A stretch of 64,000 bases of DNA from NCBI RefSeq assembly GCF_002312805.1, contig NZ_NMUA01000007.1:62001-126000 (forward strand), written 5' to 3'. The translations under genes and the position numbers were made by a program. The notes under the pieces are model-generated. The model saw only the letters and a list, made by a program, of their open reading frames with translations. It did no database searches and had not been told where the DNA came from. Source of the DNA: Sphingobium sp. D43FB. Its GTDB lineage: Bacteria; Pseudomonadota; Alphaproteobacteria; Sphingomonadales; Sphingomonadaceae. Positions 51,494-60,312 of the stretch are shown piece by piece. Numbering within the stretch: the stretch's first letter is position 1; the number at the start of each line of letters is the position of its first letter.

Positions 51494-53176
51494 TCAATCC
51501 GGCGCGCTGGCCAACATGCCCGTCGACATGTCCAGCACGCCCACGAGCGCATCGATCTTGAAGGGCTTGCGCACTATGTGGGTGATCAGGCTCGTGTCCG
51601 CCGACACGCCTTCTTCGGCATAGCCCGTCACCATGATGATCGGCAGATCGGGTGCCTGGCGTCGCGCTTCCTCAGCCAGTTCGATCCCGGTCATGCCCGG
51701 CATCGCAAAGTCCACGATCATCACGTCGGGAAGGGCGGCATCCAGCATCGTCACCGCCTCCGCACCCGACGCCGCCTGCGTGATATGATAGCCGAAACTC
51801 TCAAGTCCTTCGGCAACGAACCGGCGCACGCCTTCGTCATCGTCCACGACCAGGATGTTGAGCTTCGCACGGACCCGGTCCGACGGCGAGATTTGCGCGA
51901 CCAACTCCGTATCGACCACTGGTTGCTCGGCGAGCGGCAGCCATATGCTGACGGTGGTGCCCTCCTGCTCCACACTGTCGATCTGCGCGATCCCGCCTGA
52001 CTGCCGGGCGATCCCGAAGACTTGGCTCAGGCCAAGGCCGGTGCCCTTGCCCAGTGGCTTGGTCGTGTAAAAGGGGTCGAACACTTTGGACAGGATCGGT
52101 CGGGGAATGCCCACACCATTGTCGCGCACCCGCACCACGCCATAGCGTCCGGGCTTCACGCCCTCCGGCGCAGAGCGCCCGGCATCCGTTTCGATCGTCA
52201 ATATGCCACCGTCCGGCATCGCGTCGCGCGCATTGATCGCCAGGTTCAGCACCGCCAGTTCGAGTTGATGCACATCCGCCATCACCCAAGGCTGGCTGTC
52301 CGCCAGGACGCGCCGCTGGTCGATGCGCGGGCCGATCGTCCGCGCCAGCAGGTCGCCCATGCCCTCCACCAGCGCATTGAGGCTGAGCGGCGCGAGCGCC
52401 AATTGCTGGGTGCGCGAAAAGGCCAGAAGCTGGCGCGTCAGCTTCGCCGCGCGATCGGTCGCCTCCGCTGCGAAGCGGGCGTGGCGCAAGATCCTCTCGT
52501 CGTCGCTCCGCCGCTCGATCATTTCGAGGTTGCCGGACACGACGGTTAGCAGATTGTTGAAGTCATGCGCGATACCGCCGGTCAACTGGCCCACCGCTTC
52601 CATTTTCTGCGATTGGACAAGCGCCGTCTGCGCGCGCTCGCGCTCGGCCACTTCCTCCATCAACATATTGTTGGCGCGCGACAATTCGCTTGTGCGCTCG
52701 GCAATACGCGTTTCGAGATTGGCGTTGAGGTGCGTCAGCCGCTCTTCGGCCAGTTGCAGCGCGGCCAGCCGCTCACGCGCCTCATATTGTCGTCGCCGCA
52801 CCCGCATCGCCGATCGCACGGCGCTGCCCAGAGTCTCGCTATGGATGGGCCGCTCCAGCACGACGACATTGCCTAGCCGCTCCAGCACCAACATCGCGTC
52901 GCGCGGCCGATGCCCGGCCCGCCGCGTGGCGAGCAGGATGAAGGGAAAGTCGGACCATGGCGGTTGTTGCGCGACCCAGGCGTCAAGCGCGCTGCGATCC
53001 GCTCCAGCGAGCGACTCTTCAGTGATGATCGCGGTGGCCGCGCCTTGCACCAGTTCGTGGCTCAGCGCGCGCGCATCGGCGCAGGTCGTGCAGGCATAAT
53101 CCTGCTTCGCCAACAGCGTTTCCATCACTGCCGCGTCTCTACCCCTCAGCGCCAGAACAAGGATGCGATCTTCCAT
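51494..53176 (-). CDS. Soluble hybrid histidine kinase with N-terminal pseudo-receiver
   Basis: This 560-residue cytoplasmic protein begins with a receiver-like domain of about 125 residues. Where a phospho-Asp is expected it reads AIITEESLAG, so it looks degenerate. A coiled coil (about 130-190), the H-box GGIAHDFNNLLTVV with H204, an ATPase domain (NLAINARDAMPDGG, FYTTKPLGKGTGLGLSQ) and a true C-terminal receiver (ILVVDDDEGV; MIVDFAMPGMTG) follow. It starts 3 bp after the KaiC-like gene on the same strand. Similar kinases often sit next to KaiC-like ATPases in proteobacteria, so it is probably the partner kinase. Confidence 0.9.
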   Translation of the reverse strand: MEDRILVLALRGRDAAVMETLLAKQDYACTTCADARALSHELVQGAATAIITEESLAGADRSALDAWVAQQPPWSDFPFILLATRRAGHRPRDAMLVLERLGNVVVLERPIHSETLGSAVRSAMRVRRRQYEARERLAALQLAEERLTHLNANLETRIAERTSELSRANNMLMEEVAERERAQTALVQSQKMEAVGQLTGGIAHDFNNLLTVVSGNLEMIERRSDDERILRHARFAAEATDRAAKLTRQLLAFSRTQQLALAPLSLNALVEGMGDLLARTIGPRIDQRRVLADSQPWVMADVHQLELAVLNLAINARDAMPDGGILTIETDAGRSAPEGVKPGRYGVVRVRDNGVGIPRPILSKVFDPFYTTKPLGKGTGLGLSQVFGIARQSGGIAQIDSVEQEGTTVSIWLPLAEQPVVDTELVAQISPSDRVRAKLNILVVDDDEGVRRFVAEGLESFGYHITQAASGAEAVTMLDAALPDVMIVDFAMPGMTGIELAEEARRQAPDLPIIMVTGYAEEGVSADTSLITHIVRKPFKIDALVGVLDMSTGMLASAPD

Positions 53177-53178
53177 CC

Positions 53179-54687
53179 TTATGTCTCGCTCGCCGCCGGC
53201 TCTGCTGCCAGCAAGGGCGTCTTGCCGCTATAGGTCGGCACGCCCGTCAGAACGCCGTCGAAATCCTTGAGCGGCTCGCCCACAGTAATGCCGTTGCGGC
53301 CTAGGCGATACTCCCTGATGGTCGCCTCATGCGGCGTGGTGCGGCTCTTCACGACCGACACCGCCTTCAGCATTTCGCCCTTCGCTTCGAAATAACGAAA
53401 GAGGACGATCGTGTCGGACAGATAGCTCAGGTCAACGTCGGACCGGACCTCGCCGATGATGCCATGCTGCCCCAATATGAGGACGGTGATGACGCCCTGC
53501 TGGTTCAGATAGCTCAACATCTCGTGCATCTGCAGCACCAGATATTTCTCGCCCGGCATGGCCTGCAAAAAGGCGTTCAGGCTGTCGATCACCACGAAGC
53601 GCACGCCATCCTCTTCCACCGCGCGGCGGACCCAGCTCGCAAATTCGCCCGGCGACATTTCCGCGGGGTCGATCTGCGTGACTGTCAGCGCGCCGCTGTC
53701 GAGATGCGGCTGCAAATCCATGCCCATCGCGCGGGCACGGGTAATCATGGTCGGCCGTCCTTCATCGAACAGGAAATAGGCCGCCTTTTCGCCGCGCGCG
53801 ATGGCGCTCAGGCCAAACTGTACCGCGGTCGTCGTCTTGCCAACGCCCGAAGGCCCGTTGAACAGCAAATTGGTGCCGACCGAAATGCCGCCGCCCAGCA
53901 TCTGATCCATGCGGTCCAACCCTGTGGATACAAGATGCGAGACATAGTCGCCATGATGTTCGTTCGCGACCAGGCGCGGAAACACGGCCACACCACCGGT
54001 TTCGATCACGAAATCATGATAGCCACCGCGATATTTGACGCCGCGCATCTTCACGACGCGCAGGCGGCGGCGTTCGGTGCCATAATCCTGCGCCGCCTGT
54101 TCCAGCGTGATGACGCCATGGGCAATGCTGTGCAACTGCAGGTCGTTGGGATCGGAACTGCGATCATCTAGCATCAACACCGTGCAATGGCGCTGCGAGA
54201 AATATTGCTTCAGCGCCAATATCTGGCGGCGATAGCGCAGCGAGTTTTGCGCGAGCAACCGCATTTCCGACAGGCTATCGAACACCACCCGAACCGGCCG
54301 GATGCGATCGACGCACTCCATTACGCCCTGGATCGTCTCACCCAATTCCACTTCGGACGGCTCCAAAATGGATTGCTCGGCTTCAGGGTCCAACCCTTCG
54401 CCGCTGACCAGTTCGAACAGGTCGATATCGTCCAGCACCCAATTATGGCTGCGGGCGACTTCCTTCAATTCCGCCGACGTTTCCGACAGGGTGATGTAAA
54501 GGCCGCGCTCTCCCTGGCGCGCGCCTTCCAGCAGGAATTGCAGGGCGATCGTCGTCTTGCCGCTGCCGGGCGTTCCTTCCAGCAGATAGGCGCGATTGGC
54601 CGTCAGCCCGCCGCCCAAAATATTGTCCAGGTCCGCAATGCCGGTTGAAATCGTCACCTTGCGGTCATCGGTGGCCAGGTCCGTCAT
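53179..54687 (-). CDS. KaiC-like double-domain ATPase
   Basis: This 502-residue protein has two RecA-like KaiC domains. CI has Walker A GTPGSGKT (residues 38-45) and VVFDSLSE; CII has Walker A GPSGVGKTT and VVIDSLNAFL. The catalytic EE pairs read SE in CI and DE in CII. At the CII phosphosite, cyanobacterial IST-TDT corresponds here to LSY-SDT, so Ser431 is kept while Thr432 is Tyr. No KaiA or KaiB is encoded in this window. It probably acts as an ATP-driven timer, stress or output regulator for the adjacent kinase rather than a full clock. Confidence 0.92.
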   Translation of the reverse strand: MTDLATDDRKVTISTGIADLDNILGGGLTANRAYLLEGTPGSGKTTIALQFLLEGARQGERGLYITLSETSAELKEVARSHNWVLDDIDLFELVSGEGLDPEAEQSILEPSEVELGETIQGVMECVDRIRPVRVVFDSLSEMRLLAQNSLRYRRQILALKQYFSQRHCTVLMLDDRSSDPNDLQLHSIAHGVITLEQAAQDYGTERRRLRVVKMRGVKYRGGYHDFVIETGGVAVFPRLVANEHHGDYVSHLVSTGLDRMDQMLGGGISVGTNLLFNGPSGVGKTTTAVQFGLSAIARGEKAAYFLFDEGRPTMITRARAMGMDLQPHLDSGALTVTQIDPAEMSPGEFASWVRRAVEEDGVRFVVIDSLNAFLQAMPGEKYLVLQMHEMLSYLNQQGVITVLILGQHGIIGEVRSDVDLSYLSDTIVLFRYFEAKGEMLKAVSVVKSRTTPHEATIREYRLGRNGITVGEPLKDFDGVLTGVPTYSGKTPLLAAEPAASET

Positions 54688-54758
54688 ATCGTCCTCAAAC
54701 TCTTGCGCTCACAGGGAGCCGGTTGTTTCAGAAACGATTTGATCGCGATTTTGGTCCA

Positions 54759-54772
54759 TGAACGGCTGTTCA
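54759..54772. repeat. Inverted repeat upstream of kaiC-like gene
   Basis: TGAACGGCTGTTCA is a perfect 5-4-5 inverted repeat inside a longer imperfect palindrome (about 54753-54777, GGTCCATG ... CACATGACC). It is 72 bp upstream of the KaiC-like start, so it may be an operator for the kaiC-kinase operon. It could also be a 3' element of the DUF1206 gene. Confidence 0.35.
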
Positions 54773-54803
54773 CATGACCGGACATCAACCAAAATCACGT
54801 GGT

Positions 54804-55616
54804 TCATCGCAGGAAATCCGGCTTGGCAACGCGCATCCGGCGATAGCGCGCTTCGATGAGGCTGAAGACCCCGAACAGCCCCAGGCCAAAGGCCACGACG
54901 CTCAAAATGATGGTGCCTTCCTCCTGCGCTCGCAATTGTTTGAGCGCTTCGCCCAGCCCACCCGCTTGATCGGGATCATGGTTCAACGCGGCCGAAATGA
55001 TGAACCAGCCGATCAGCGCGAATATCAATGCGCGTGCGGCATAACCACAGCGTCCGATCCACCGCACATAGTCGGGGGCGGGGGTATCGCCATCCAGTTC
55101 GTGGAACTCCGCCTTATAGGCTTTGATCGCTTGCGTCGCGGCAACCGCAAAGAGAACCAGGCCAACCAGGACTAGAAGGACCACGCCGCCCGGCTGTGAC
55201 AAAAGCCAAGCGGACCAGCTTTCGGCGCTCGCGTCCCCCGGACTGCCCTCCTGCGCCGATGTCTGGCGCAAGGCCAGGCGCGCCGCGGCGACCGCCAGGA
55301 TGATATGGGAAATGCCGCTCATGGCATAGCCCACCCGCTTGAATTTACCCTTGAGCGTCCGGCTGCAATCTTCCGGGTCCATCGCCGCTTCGGTCAGTCG
55401 CCATATGGCGTAACCGGCAAACCCCAGCGCGCAGATGGCGAGAAGCACATGGCCGAGCGGCGCATCGACCATGCTGCCCAGCGCACCTTGATTATCCTTC
55501 ACCTCGCCGCCTGTCGACGCGACATCCAAAGCGAACCAGCCGATCAGGATATAGACGAGTCCGCGCGCCGCAAAGCCGATGCGCGCGAATAGGGTCATAC
55601 GGTCACTATAAGTCAT
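54804..55616 (-). CDS. DUF1206 integral membrane protein
   Basis: This 270-residue protein has about six hydrophobic segments arranged as three repeated pairs, each opening with a variant of GFAARGLVYILIGW (also GYAMSGISHIILA and GYAARALIFALIGW). This repeat pattern is typical of DUF1206 proteins. Their function is unknown, though they often appear in stress-related gene sets. ATG 55616 has AGGAGG just upstream. It precedes the KaiC-like operon on the same strand by 116 bp. Confidence 0.87.
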   Translation of the reverse strand: MTYSDRMTLFARIGFAARGLVYILIGWFALDVASTGGEVKDNQGALGSMVDAPLGHVLLAICALGFAGYAIWRLTEAAMDPEDCSRTLKGKFKRVGYAMSGISHIILAVAAARLALRQTSAQEGSPGDASAESWSAWLLSQPGGVVLLVLVGLVLFAVAATQAIKAYKAEFHELDGDTPAPDYVRWIGRCGYAARALIFALIGWFIISAALNHDPDQAGGLGEALKQLRAQEEGTIILSVVAFGLGLFGVFSLIEARYRRMRVAKPDFLR

Positions 55617-55704
55617 GAGGCCTCCTGTCGGGGAGGCTAATGCGCGGTAAGTGCGGACGTTCCCTTGGAATCTTTTTCCATGACCTGGTCTAGCCAGTGG
55701 AACG

Positions 55705-56475
55705 TTAAGCGTCGGCCCCCTGTGCCGCGCTGGCAATGCGCTCGGCCCATAGCATCTGCCCCCCGGCGTCCTCGATCAGGTCTTGCCGCACCTCGATTTC
55801 CGCATAGCGCAAGCCGTTGGGAAAGGCGTGCAATGGCACCGTATAGTCGGTGGCATCCATAGCATAGGGCTCATTGTCACCGACGACGACACCGGCAATC
55901 GACCGCAACTGGTCGAGCATCGACAGCGCAAAATCCGTGCGCCCCTGCCAATGCAATAGGCCGATATCCCAAGGACGGATATCACCGTTCAGCACCGGGG
56001 TAAAACTATGCAACGATAGCAGGATCGTCTCGCGCCCGGCGGCCGTTCGGGCTGCGATCAGGTCCGCCATCGCCTGATGATAGGGTCGGTGGATCGCTCT
56101 CACTCGCTCTGCCTTCTCCGCCATGTCCAGGTCGGCATTGCCGCCAATCACGGTGCCATCGGATAAAGCGGGTATCGCCTCGGCATGCGCCGGGTCACGA
56201 TTGCAATCGATAACCAGACGCGAATAGCTCTGGTGCAGAAAAGGGGCATCCAGCCGCCGCGCCAACGCATGGCCCAGCCCATAAACCCCTATATCGACGG
56301 CGATGTGGCGCGCCCGATCGGCCGCGCTCAACCCCATATCCCCCAGCGCCCCCGGAATCGCCGCCCCCGCATGATCGCCGATGAGCAGGAACGGGGAGCC
56401 GCCTTCTGCGTTGAACAGCCCGAACGGCAACGGATCACCCGGACCCAAGAGATTTTCTGCCGTGCGCCCGGCCAT
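55705..56475 (-). CDS. N-formylglutamate amidohydrolase family protein
   Basis: This 256-residue zinc hydrolase-fold protein has family motifs LLIGDHAGAAIP, DIGVYGLGHALARRLDAP, SRLVIDCNRDP and LLSLHSFTPVLNG, and YAEIEVRQDLI near the C-terminus. The named activity is release of formate from N-formylglutamate in histidine catabolism, but no hut genes are nearby. Many members of the family act on other acyl-amino acids or peptides. It is divergent from a transglutaminase-like gene with only 14 bp between the start codons. Confidence 0.87.
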   Translation of the reverse strand: MAGRTAENLLGPGDPLPFGLFNAEGGSPFLLIGDHAGAAIPGALGDMGLSAADRARHIAVDIGVYGLGHALARRLDAPFLHQSYSRLVIDCNRDPAHAEAIPALSDGTVIGGNADLDMAEKAERVRAIHRPYHQAMADLIAARTAAGRETILLSLHSFTPVLNGDIRPWDIGLLHWQGRTDFALSMLDQLRSIAGVVVGDNEPYAMDATDYTVPLHAFPNGLRYAEIEVRQDLIEDAGGQMLWAERIASAAQGADA

Positions 56476-56489
56476 CAGGACATGACCCT

Positions 56490-57419
56490 ATGCCGTTGCT
56501 CACCATCCGACACAGTACGACGTATCACTATCAGCAGCCGGTATCCCTGGGTGAACATCGCATCATGATGCGCCCTCGCGAGGCATTTGACCAGCGCTTG
56601 CTGTCCGCACGCCTCGACATCGATCCCGCGCCCAGCGAGTTGCGCTGGCTGCACGACGTCTTCGGCAATTCGGTCGCCATCGCCACATTCAAGGCGCGGG
56701 CTGCGCAACTGGTCGTCAATAGCGAAGCCACATTGGATCACGCCCCGCTCGCGCAAAAGCAGGTGGACGTCGAACCCTATGCCCGCCTCTTTCCTTTCAC
56801 CTATTCGTCGGAAGACATGCCCGACCTGCTCCGGTCGATTGAACGGGAATATCATGATCCCGAACGGATCGTCGATAATTGGGCGCGCAGCTTCGTCAGC
56901 AATCATGGTAACACCAGCACGATCGCGTTGCTGACGGAGATCGCCACGGGCATCCAGCGCGAATTCACCTACGTCCCTCGCCATGAAAAGGGCACCCAGT
57001 CGCCCATAGAAACGCTCAAGCTGCGCCAGGGCACCTGCCGCGACTTTGCCGTCTTGATGATCGAGGCGGTGCGCGCTCTGGGTTTTGCCGCGCGGTTCGT
57101 TTCTGGTTATGTGTATAATCCTTCGCGATCCGAAGATGTGGTGGGCGGCGGCAACACCCATGCCTGGGTTCGCATCTTCCTGCCTGGTTCCGGCTGGGTC
57201 GAATTTGATCCCACCAACGGCATTATCGGCAATCGCGGCCTCATCCGCGTCGCCGTCGCGCGCGATCCCTATCAGGCGTTGCCCCTGTCGGGCACATGGT
57301 TCGGCCCGCCCGGCAGCTTCCTGAACATGGAAGTTTCGGTTGATGTGTTGCGTGCGGACCCTAGCCTGTTTCCCTCGACCAACCATGGTGCCATCAACAG
57401 CCGACATATCGGCGTTTAA
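56490..57419 (+). CDS. Transglutaminase-like protein with N-terminal beta-domain
   Basis: This 309-residue protein has an N-terminal bacterial transglutaminase-associated domain (LLTIRHSTTYHYQQPVSLGEH) and a papain-like transglutaminase core. The triad is visible: Cys in QGTCRDFAVLM, His in GNTHAWVRIF and Asp in VEFDPTNG. Such proteins are thought to be cytoplasmic peptidases or amide-processing enzymes rather than protein cross-linkers. It is 15 bp before a second member of the family, so they form an operon. Confidence 0.9.
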   Translation: MPLLTIRHSTTYHYQQPVSLGEHRIMMRPREAFDQRLLSARLDIDPAPSELRWLHDVFGNSVAIATFKARAAQLVVNSEATLDHAPLAQKQVDVEPYARLFPFTYSSEDMPDLLRSIEREYHDPERIVDNWARSFVSNHGNTSTIALLTEIATGIQREFTYVPRHEKGTQSPIETLKLRQGTCRDFAVLMIEAVRALGFAARFVSGYVYNPSRSEDVVGGGNTHAWVRIFLPGSGWVEFDPTNGIIGNRGLIRVAVARDPYQALPLSGTWFGPPGSFLNMEVSVDVLRADPSLFPSTNHGAINSRHIGV

Positions 57420-57434
57420 GGAAAGTACCCGTCC

Positions 57435-58250
57435 ATGCTGATCCGCTGCGGATATGATATTGTCTTCAATACCGATGCGAAGACCGCCATGGTCGCGCTG
57501 CTGAGCGTGCATCCCTCGCGTCATCAGGATCTACGCACGCCCCAACGGCTGATGGCCAGCCCGGATATCCCGCTTTATCAGTTCGAGGACGGGTTCGGCA
57601 ATGTCGCGACCCGCTTCGCCATCCCGCCCGGCGGCGTGACCCTGTCGTGCGATTTCGTGATCGAGGATAATGGCCAGCCGGACGTCCGCGCGCCCGATGG
57701 CCCACAAATTCCGGTCGAGGATTTGCCCGACGCGGTGATGCCCTTCCTGCTTGGCAGCCGCTATTGCGAAACCGACCGGTTGATGGATGTCGCCTGGGGC
57801 AATTTCGCCCATCATGCCTCGGCCCGCGACCGGGTCGATGCGATCGTCGATTTCGTCCATAACCATATCGAGTTCGGCTATCATTATGCCCGGTCGGACA
57901 AGACCGCCTGGAACGGCTATCAGGAACGGCGCGGCGTATGTCGTGACTTTGCCCATCTCGCTGTCACCTTGTGCCGCTGCATGAATATCCCGGCGCGCTA
58001 CTGCACTGGTTATCTGGGCGACATCGGCATCCCGCCGGTCGATGCGCCGATGGATTTCAGCGCCTGGTTCGACGTCTATATCGACGGCAACTGGTACACC
58101 TATGACGCCCGTCACAATCGCCCGCGCATCGGCCGCATCCTCATGGCGCGCGGACGCGATGCCACCGACGTCGCCCTGACCACCGCTTTCGGCCCCGCCA
58201 ATCTGGTCCGGTTCGACGTCCATACCGATGAAGTGCAATCGATAGAGTAA
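57435..58250 (+). CDS. Transglutaminase-like protein, catalytic His position is Ser
   Basis: This 271-residue transglutaminase-superfamily protein has Cys in RRGVCRDFAHLAV and Asp in YTYDARHN. The segment corresponding to the catalytic histidine reads MDFSAWFDVY, where I would expect HAW; the codon at this point is AGC. The N-terminal domain starts MLIRCGYDIVFN. The Ser may be a subfamily feature. If so, the protein could be a pseudo-enzyme or use another residue. It pairs with the upstream intact member, possibly as a heteromeric or sequential system. Confidence 0.87.
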   Translation: MLIRCGYDIVFNTDAKTAMVALLSVHPSRHQDLRTPQRLMASPDIPLYQFEDGFGNVATRFAIPPGGVTLSCDFVIEDNGQPDVRAPDGPQIPVEDLPDAVMPFLLGSRYCETDRLMDVAWGNFAHHASARDRVDAIVDFVHNHIEFGYHYARSDKTAWNGYQERRGVCRDFAHLAVTLCRCMNIPARYCTGYLGDIGIPPVDAPMDFSAWFDVYIDGNWYTYDARHNRPRIGRILMARGRDATDVALTTAFGPANLVRFDVHTDEVQSIE

Positions 58251-58360
58251 GGGGCAAGCCACCCCGTCTCTCGTCAGGAAAGGCCAAGCATCGATCTTGC
58301 AAAATGCACGACGAGCCGCCATTTGCCGCGCCGTTGACGCATTCAAAGGGTAAACCTGCC

Positions 58361-60247
58361 ATGACGACTGAAATCGCTACCGCGCCCGAAACCCATGCTT
58401 TCGAGGCGGATGTTTCGAAGCTGCTGCGCATGATGGTGCATTCGGTCTATTCCGACCGTGACGTCTTCCTGCGCGAACTCATCTCCAATGCCGCCGATGC
58501 GTGCGAGAAGTTGCGCTATGAAGGCATCGCCACGCCCTCTCTGCTGGGCGATGACCCGCACCCGCGCATCCGCGTAATTCTGGACGCCGACCAGAACCGC
58601 CTGACGATCGAAGATAATGGCATCGGCATGACTGCCGCCGAAATGGGCGAGACGCTGGGCACGATCGCTCGGTCGGGCACCAAGGCGTTCATGGAACGCC
58701 TGGCGGCCGAAGCGGGCAAGGAAGGTTCGCAACTGATCGGCCAGTTCGGCGTCGGTTTCTATTCCGCCTTCATGGTAGCGAGCCAGGTCGAGGTGTTTTC
58801 GCGCCGCGCCGGATCGGACGAGGCCGCCAGTTGGACCTCGGACGGGCAGGGCACCTACACCATTGCCCCGGTCGATTTGGCCGACACTCCCACGCGCGGC
58901 ACCCGCGTCGTCCTGCACCTGATGGAAGACGCCAAATCCTACGCTGAACGCTATACGGTCGAGCGCATCATCAAGGCGCAGTCGGGCCATGTTCCAGTCC
59001 CGATCATGCTGTTTGAAAAGCCTGATGCCGATGGCGTCGACATCGCCGATGGCGCCGCACTGTGGCTCAAGCCCAAGTCCGAGATCAGCGAAGAGGATTA
59101 TGCCGACTTCTATCGCAGCGTCGCCGGCCAATATGACAAGCCCGCGCACACGGTCCATTACCGCGCCGAAGGCCGCTATGAATATTCGGTCCTGACCTTC
59201 ATCCCCGAAACCAAGCCGTTCGACCTGTTCGACCCGGATCGCAAGGGGCATATCAAACTCTATGTCCGTCGCGTGTTCATCACCGACGAAGCACCGATCC
59301 TGCCCCGCTATCTGCGCTTCGTGCGCGGGCTGGTGGACTCGGCCGACCTGCCGCTCAATATGTCGCGCGAGATGATTCAGGACAGCCCGGTGCTGGGCGC
59401 CATCCAGAAGGGCGTGACCGGCCGTCTGCTCGGCGACCTGCAGAAGTTGGCCGATAATGACGCGGAAGCCTATCAGCGCATCTGGGAGAATTTCGGCCCC
59501 GTCCTCAAGGAAGGGCTGTACGAGGATTTCGAACGGCGTGAGGCGCTGCTTGGCCTCGCCCGCTTCAAAAGCACGACATCGGGGGAGGGATGGCGCTCGC
59601 TCAAAGACTATGTCGCGCAGCTCAAGGAGAACCAGACCGCCATCTATTATGCGACTGGCAGTGACCTTGACCGGCTGTCGACCTCGCCGCAGCTCGAAGG
59701 CTTCCGTGCGCGCGGGATCGAAGTGCTGCTGCTGCCCGATCAGGTCGATAATTTCTGGACCACCATGGGCGTCGATTATGAAGGCAAGCCGTTCAAGTCG
59801 GTGACGCAGGGCGGCGCGGACCTGGGCCTCATTCCGCTGGTCGAAGGCGCGGACAAGCCCACCGAGCCGGAAAATGCAGCCGTCGCCGACTTCCTCGCCT
59901 TCGCCAAGACGACCCTCGCTGATGCCGTATCCGATGTGCGCGCGTCGGACCGGCTGACGACCAGCGCTGTATGCCTGGTCGCGCCCGAAAGCGGCATGGA
60001 CCGGCAATTGGAAAAGCTGCTCGCCAGCGCAGGCCAGCTCCCGACGGCGGCATTGCCTGTGCTGGAGATTAATCCGCGTCATGCCCTGATCCAGAAATTG
60101 GCGTCGAGCGACGATGCGGATGGTCTCAAGTCCGACCTCGCCCATTTGCTGCTCGATCAGGCCCGCATCGCCGATGGCGAACAACCCACCGACGCGCGCG
60201 CCTTTTCGGACCGCTTGGACCGGCTGATGAGCCGGGCGGTCGGCTAA
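58361..60247 (+). CDS. htpG: HtpG, Hsp90-family chaperone
   Basis: This 628-residue ATP-dependent chaperone matches the family length. GHKL ATPase motifs are clear: FLRELISNAADACEKLR, IEDNGIGMT, GTIARSGTKAF and IGQFGVGFYSAFMV. The middle-domain segments VRRVFITDEAPILPRYLRF and SADLPLNMSREM follow. ATG 58361 is used because the conserved N-terminus (EIATAPETHAFEADVSKLL) begins there; the frame to 58304 adds 19 unrelated residues. It assists folding of client proteins under heat or oxidative stress. Confidence 0.97.
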   Translation: MTTEIATAPETHAFEADVSKLLRMMVHSVYSDRDVFLRELISNAADACEKLRYEGIATPSLLGDDPHPRIRVILDADQNRLTIEDNGIGMTAAEMGETLGTIARSGTKAFMERLAAEAGKEGSQLIGQFGVGFYSAFMVASQVEVFSRRAGSDEAASWTSDGQGTYTIAPVDLADTPTRGTRVVLHLMEDAKSYAERYTVERIIKAQSGHVPVPIMLFEKPDADGVDIADGAALWLKPKSEISEEDYADFYRSVAGQYDKPAHTVHYRAEGRYEYSVLTFIPETKPFDLFDPDRKGHIKLYVRRVFITDEAPILPRYLRFVRGLVDSADLPLNMSREMIQDSPVLGAIQKGVTGRLLGDLQKLADNDAEAYQRIWENFGPVLKEGLYEDFERREALLGLARFKSTTSGEGWRSLKDYVAQLKENQTAIYYATGSDLDRLSTSPQLEGFRARGIEVLLLPDQVDNFWTTMGVDYEGKPFKSVTQGGADLGLIPLVEGADKPTEPENAAVADFLAFAKTTLADAVSDVRASDRLTTSAVCLVAPESGMDRQLEKLLASAGQLPTAALPVLEINPRHALIQKLASSDDADGLKSDLAHLLLDQARIADGEQPTDARAFSDRLDRLMSRAVG

Positions 60248-60260
60248 AAAACGAAGAATA

Positions 60261-60285
60261 GCCCGTCATCCATGCGATGACGGGC
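60261..60285. terminator. Hairpin after htpG
   Basis: GCCCGTCAT (60261-60269) and ATGACGGGC (60277-60285) pair perfectly with a 7-nt loop, 13 bp past the htpG stop. The T-rich tail lies on the minus-strand side (complement of AAAAAACGAAGAATA). As a plus-strand terminator it lacks a U-tract. It covers the ATG at 60277, which argues against that codon as the next gene's start. Confidence 0.5.
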
Positions 60286-60312
60286 CATCCTCCCTGGGGT
60301 AGGGTGGCAATC

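Noticed and set aside
58343-60184. 613-residue open frame antisense to htpG
   Set aside because: The plus strand encodes unmistakable HtpG; the antisense protein is low-complexity and matches nothing known.
60246-60285. Minus-strand terminator after htpG
   Set aside because: The hairpin is followed by a T-run on the minus strand, but no minus-strand gene ends here, so a minus-strand role has no support.
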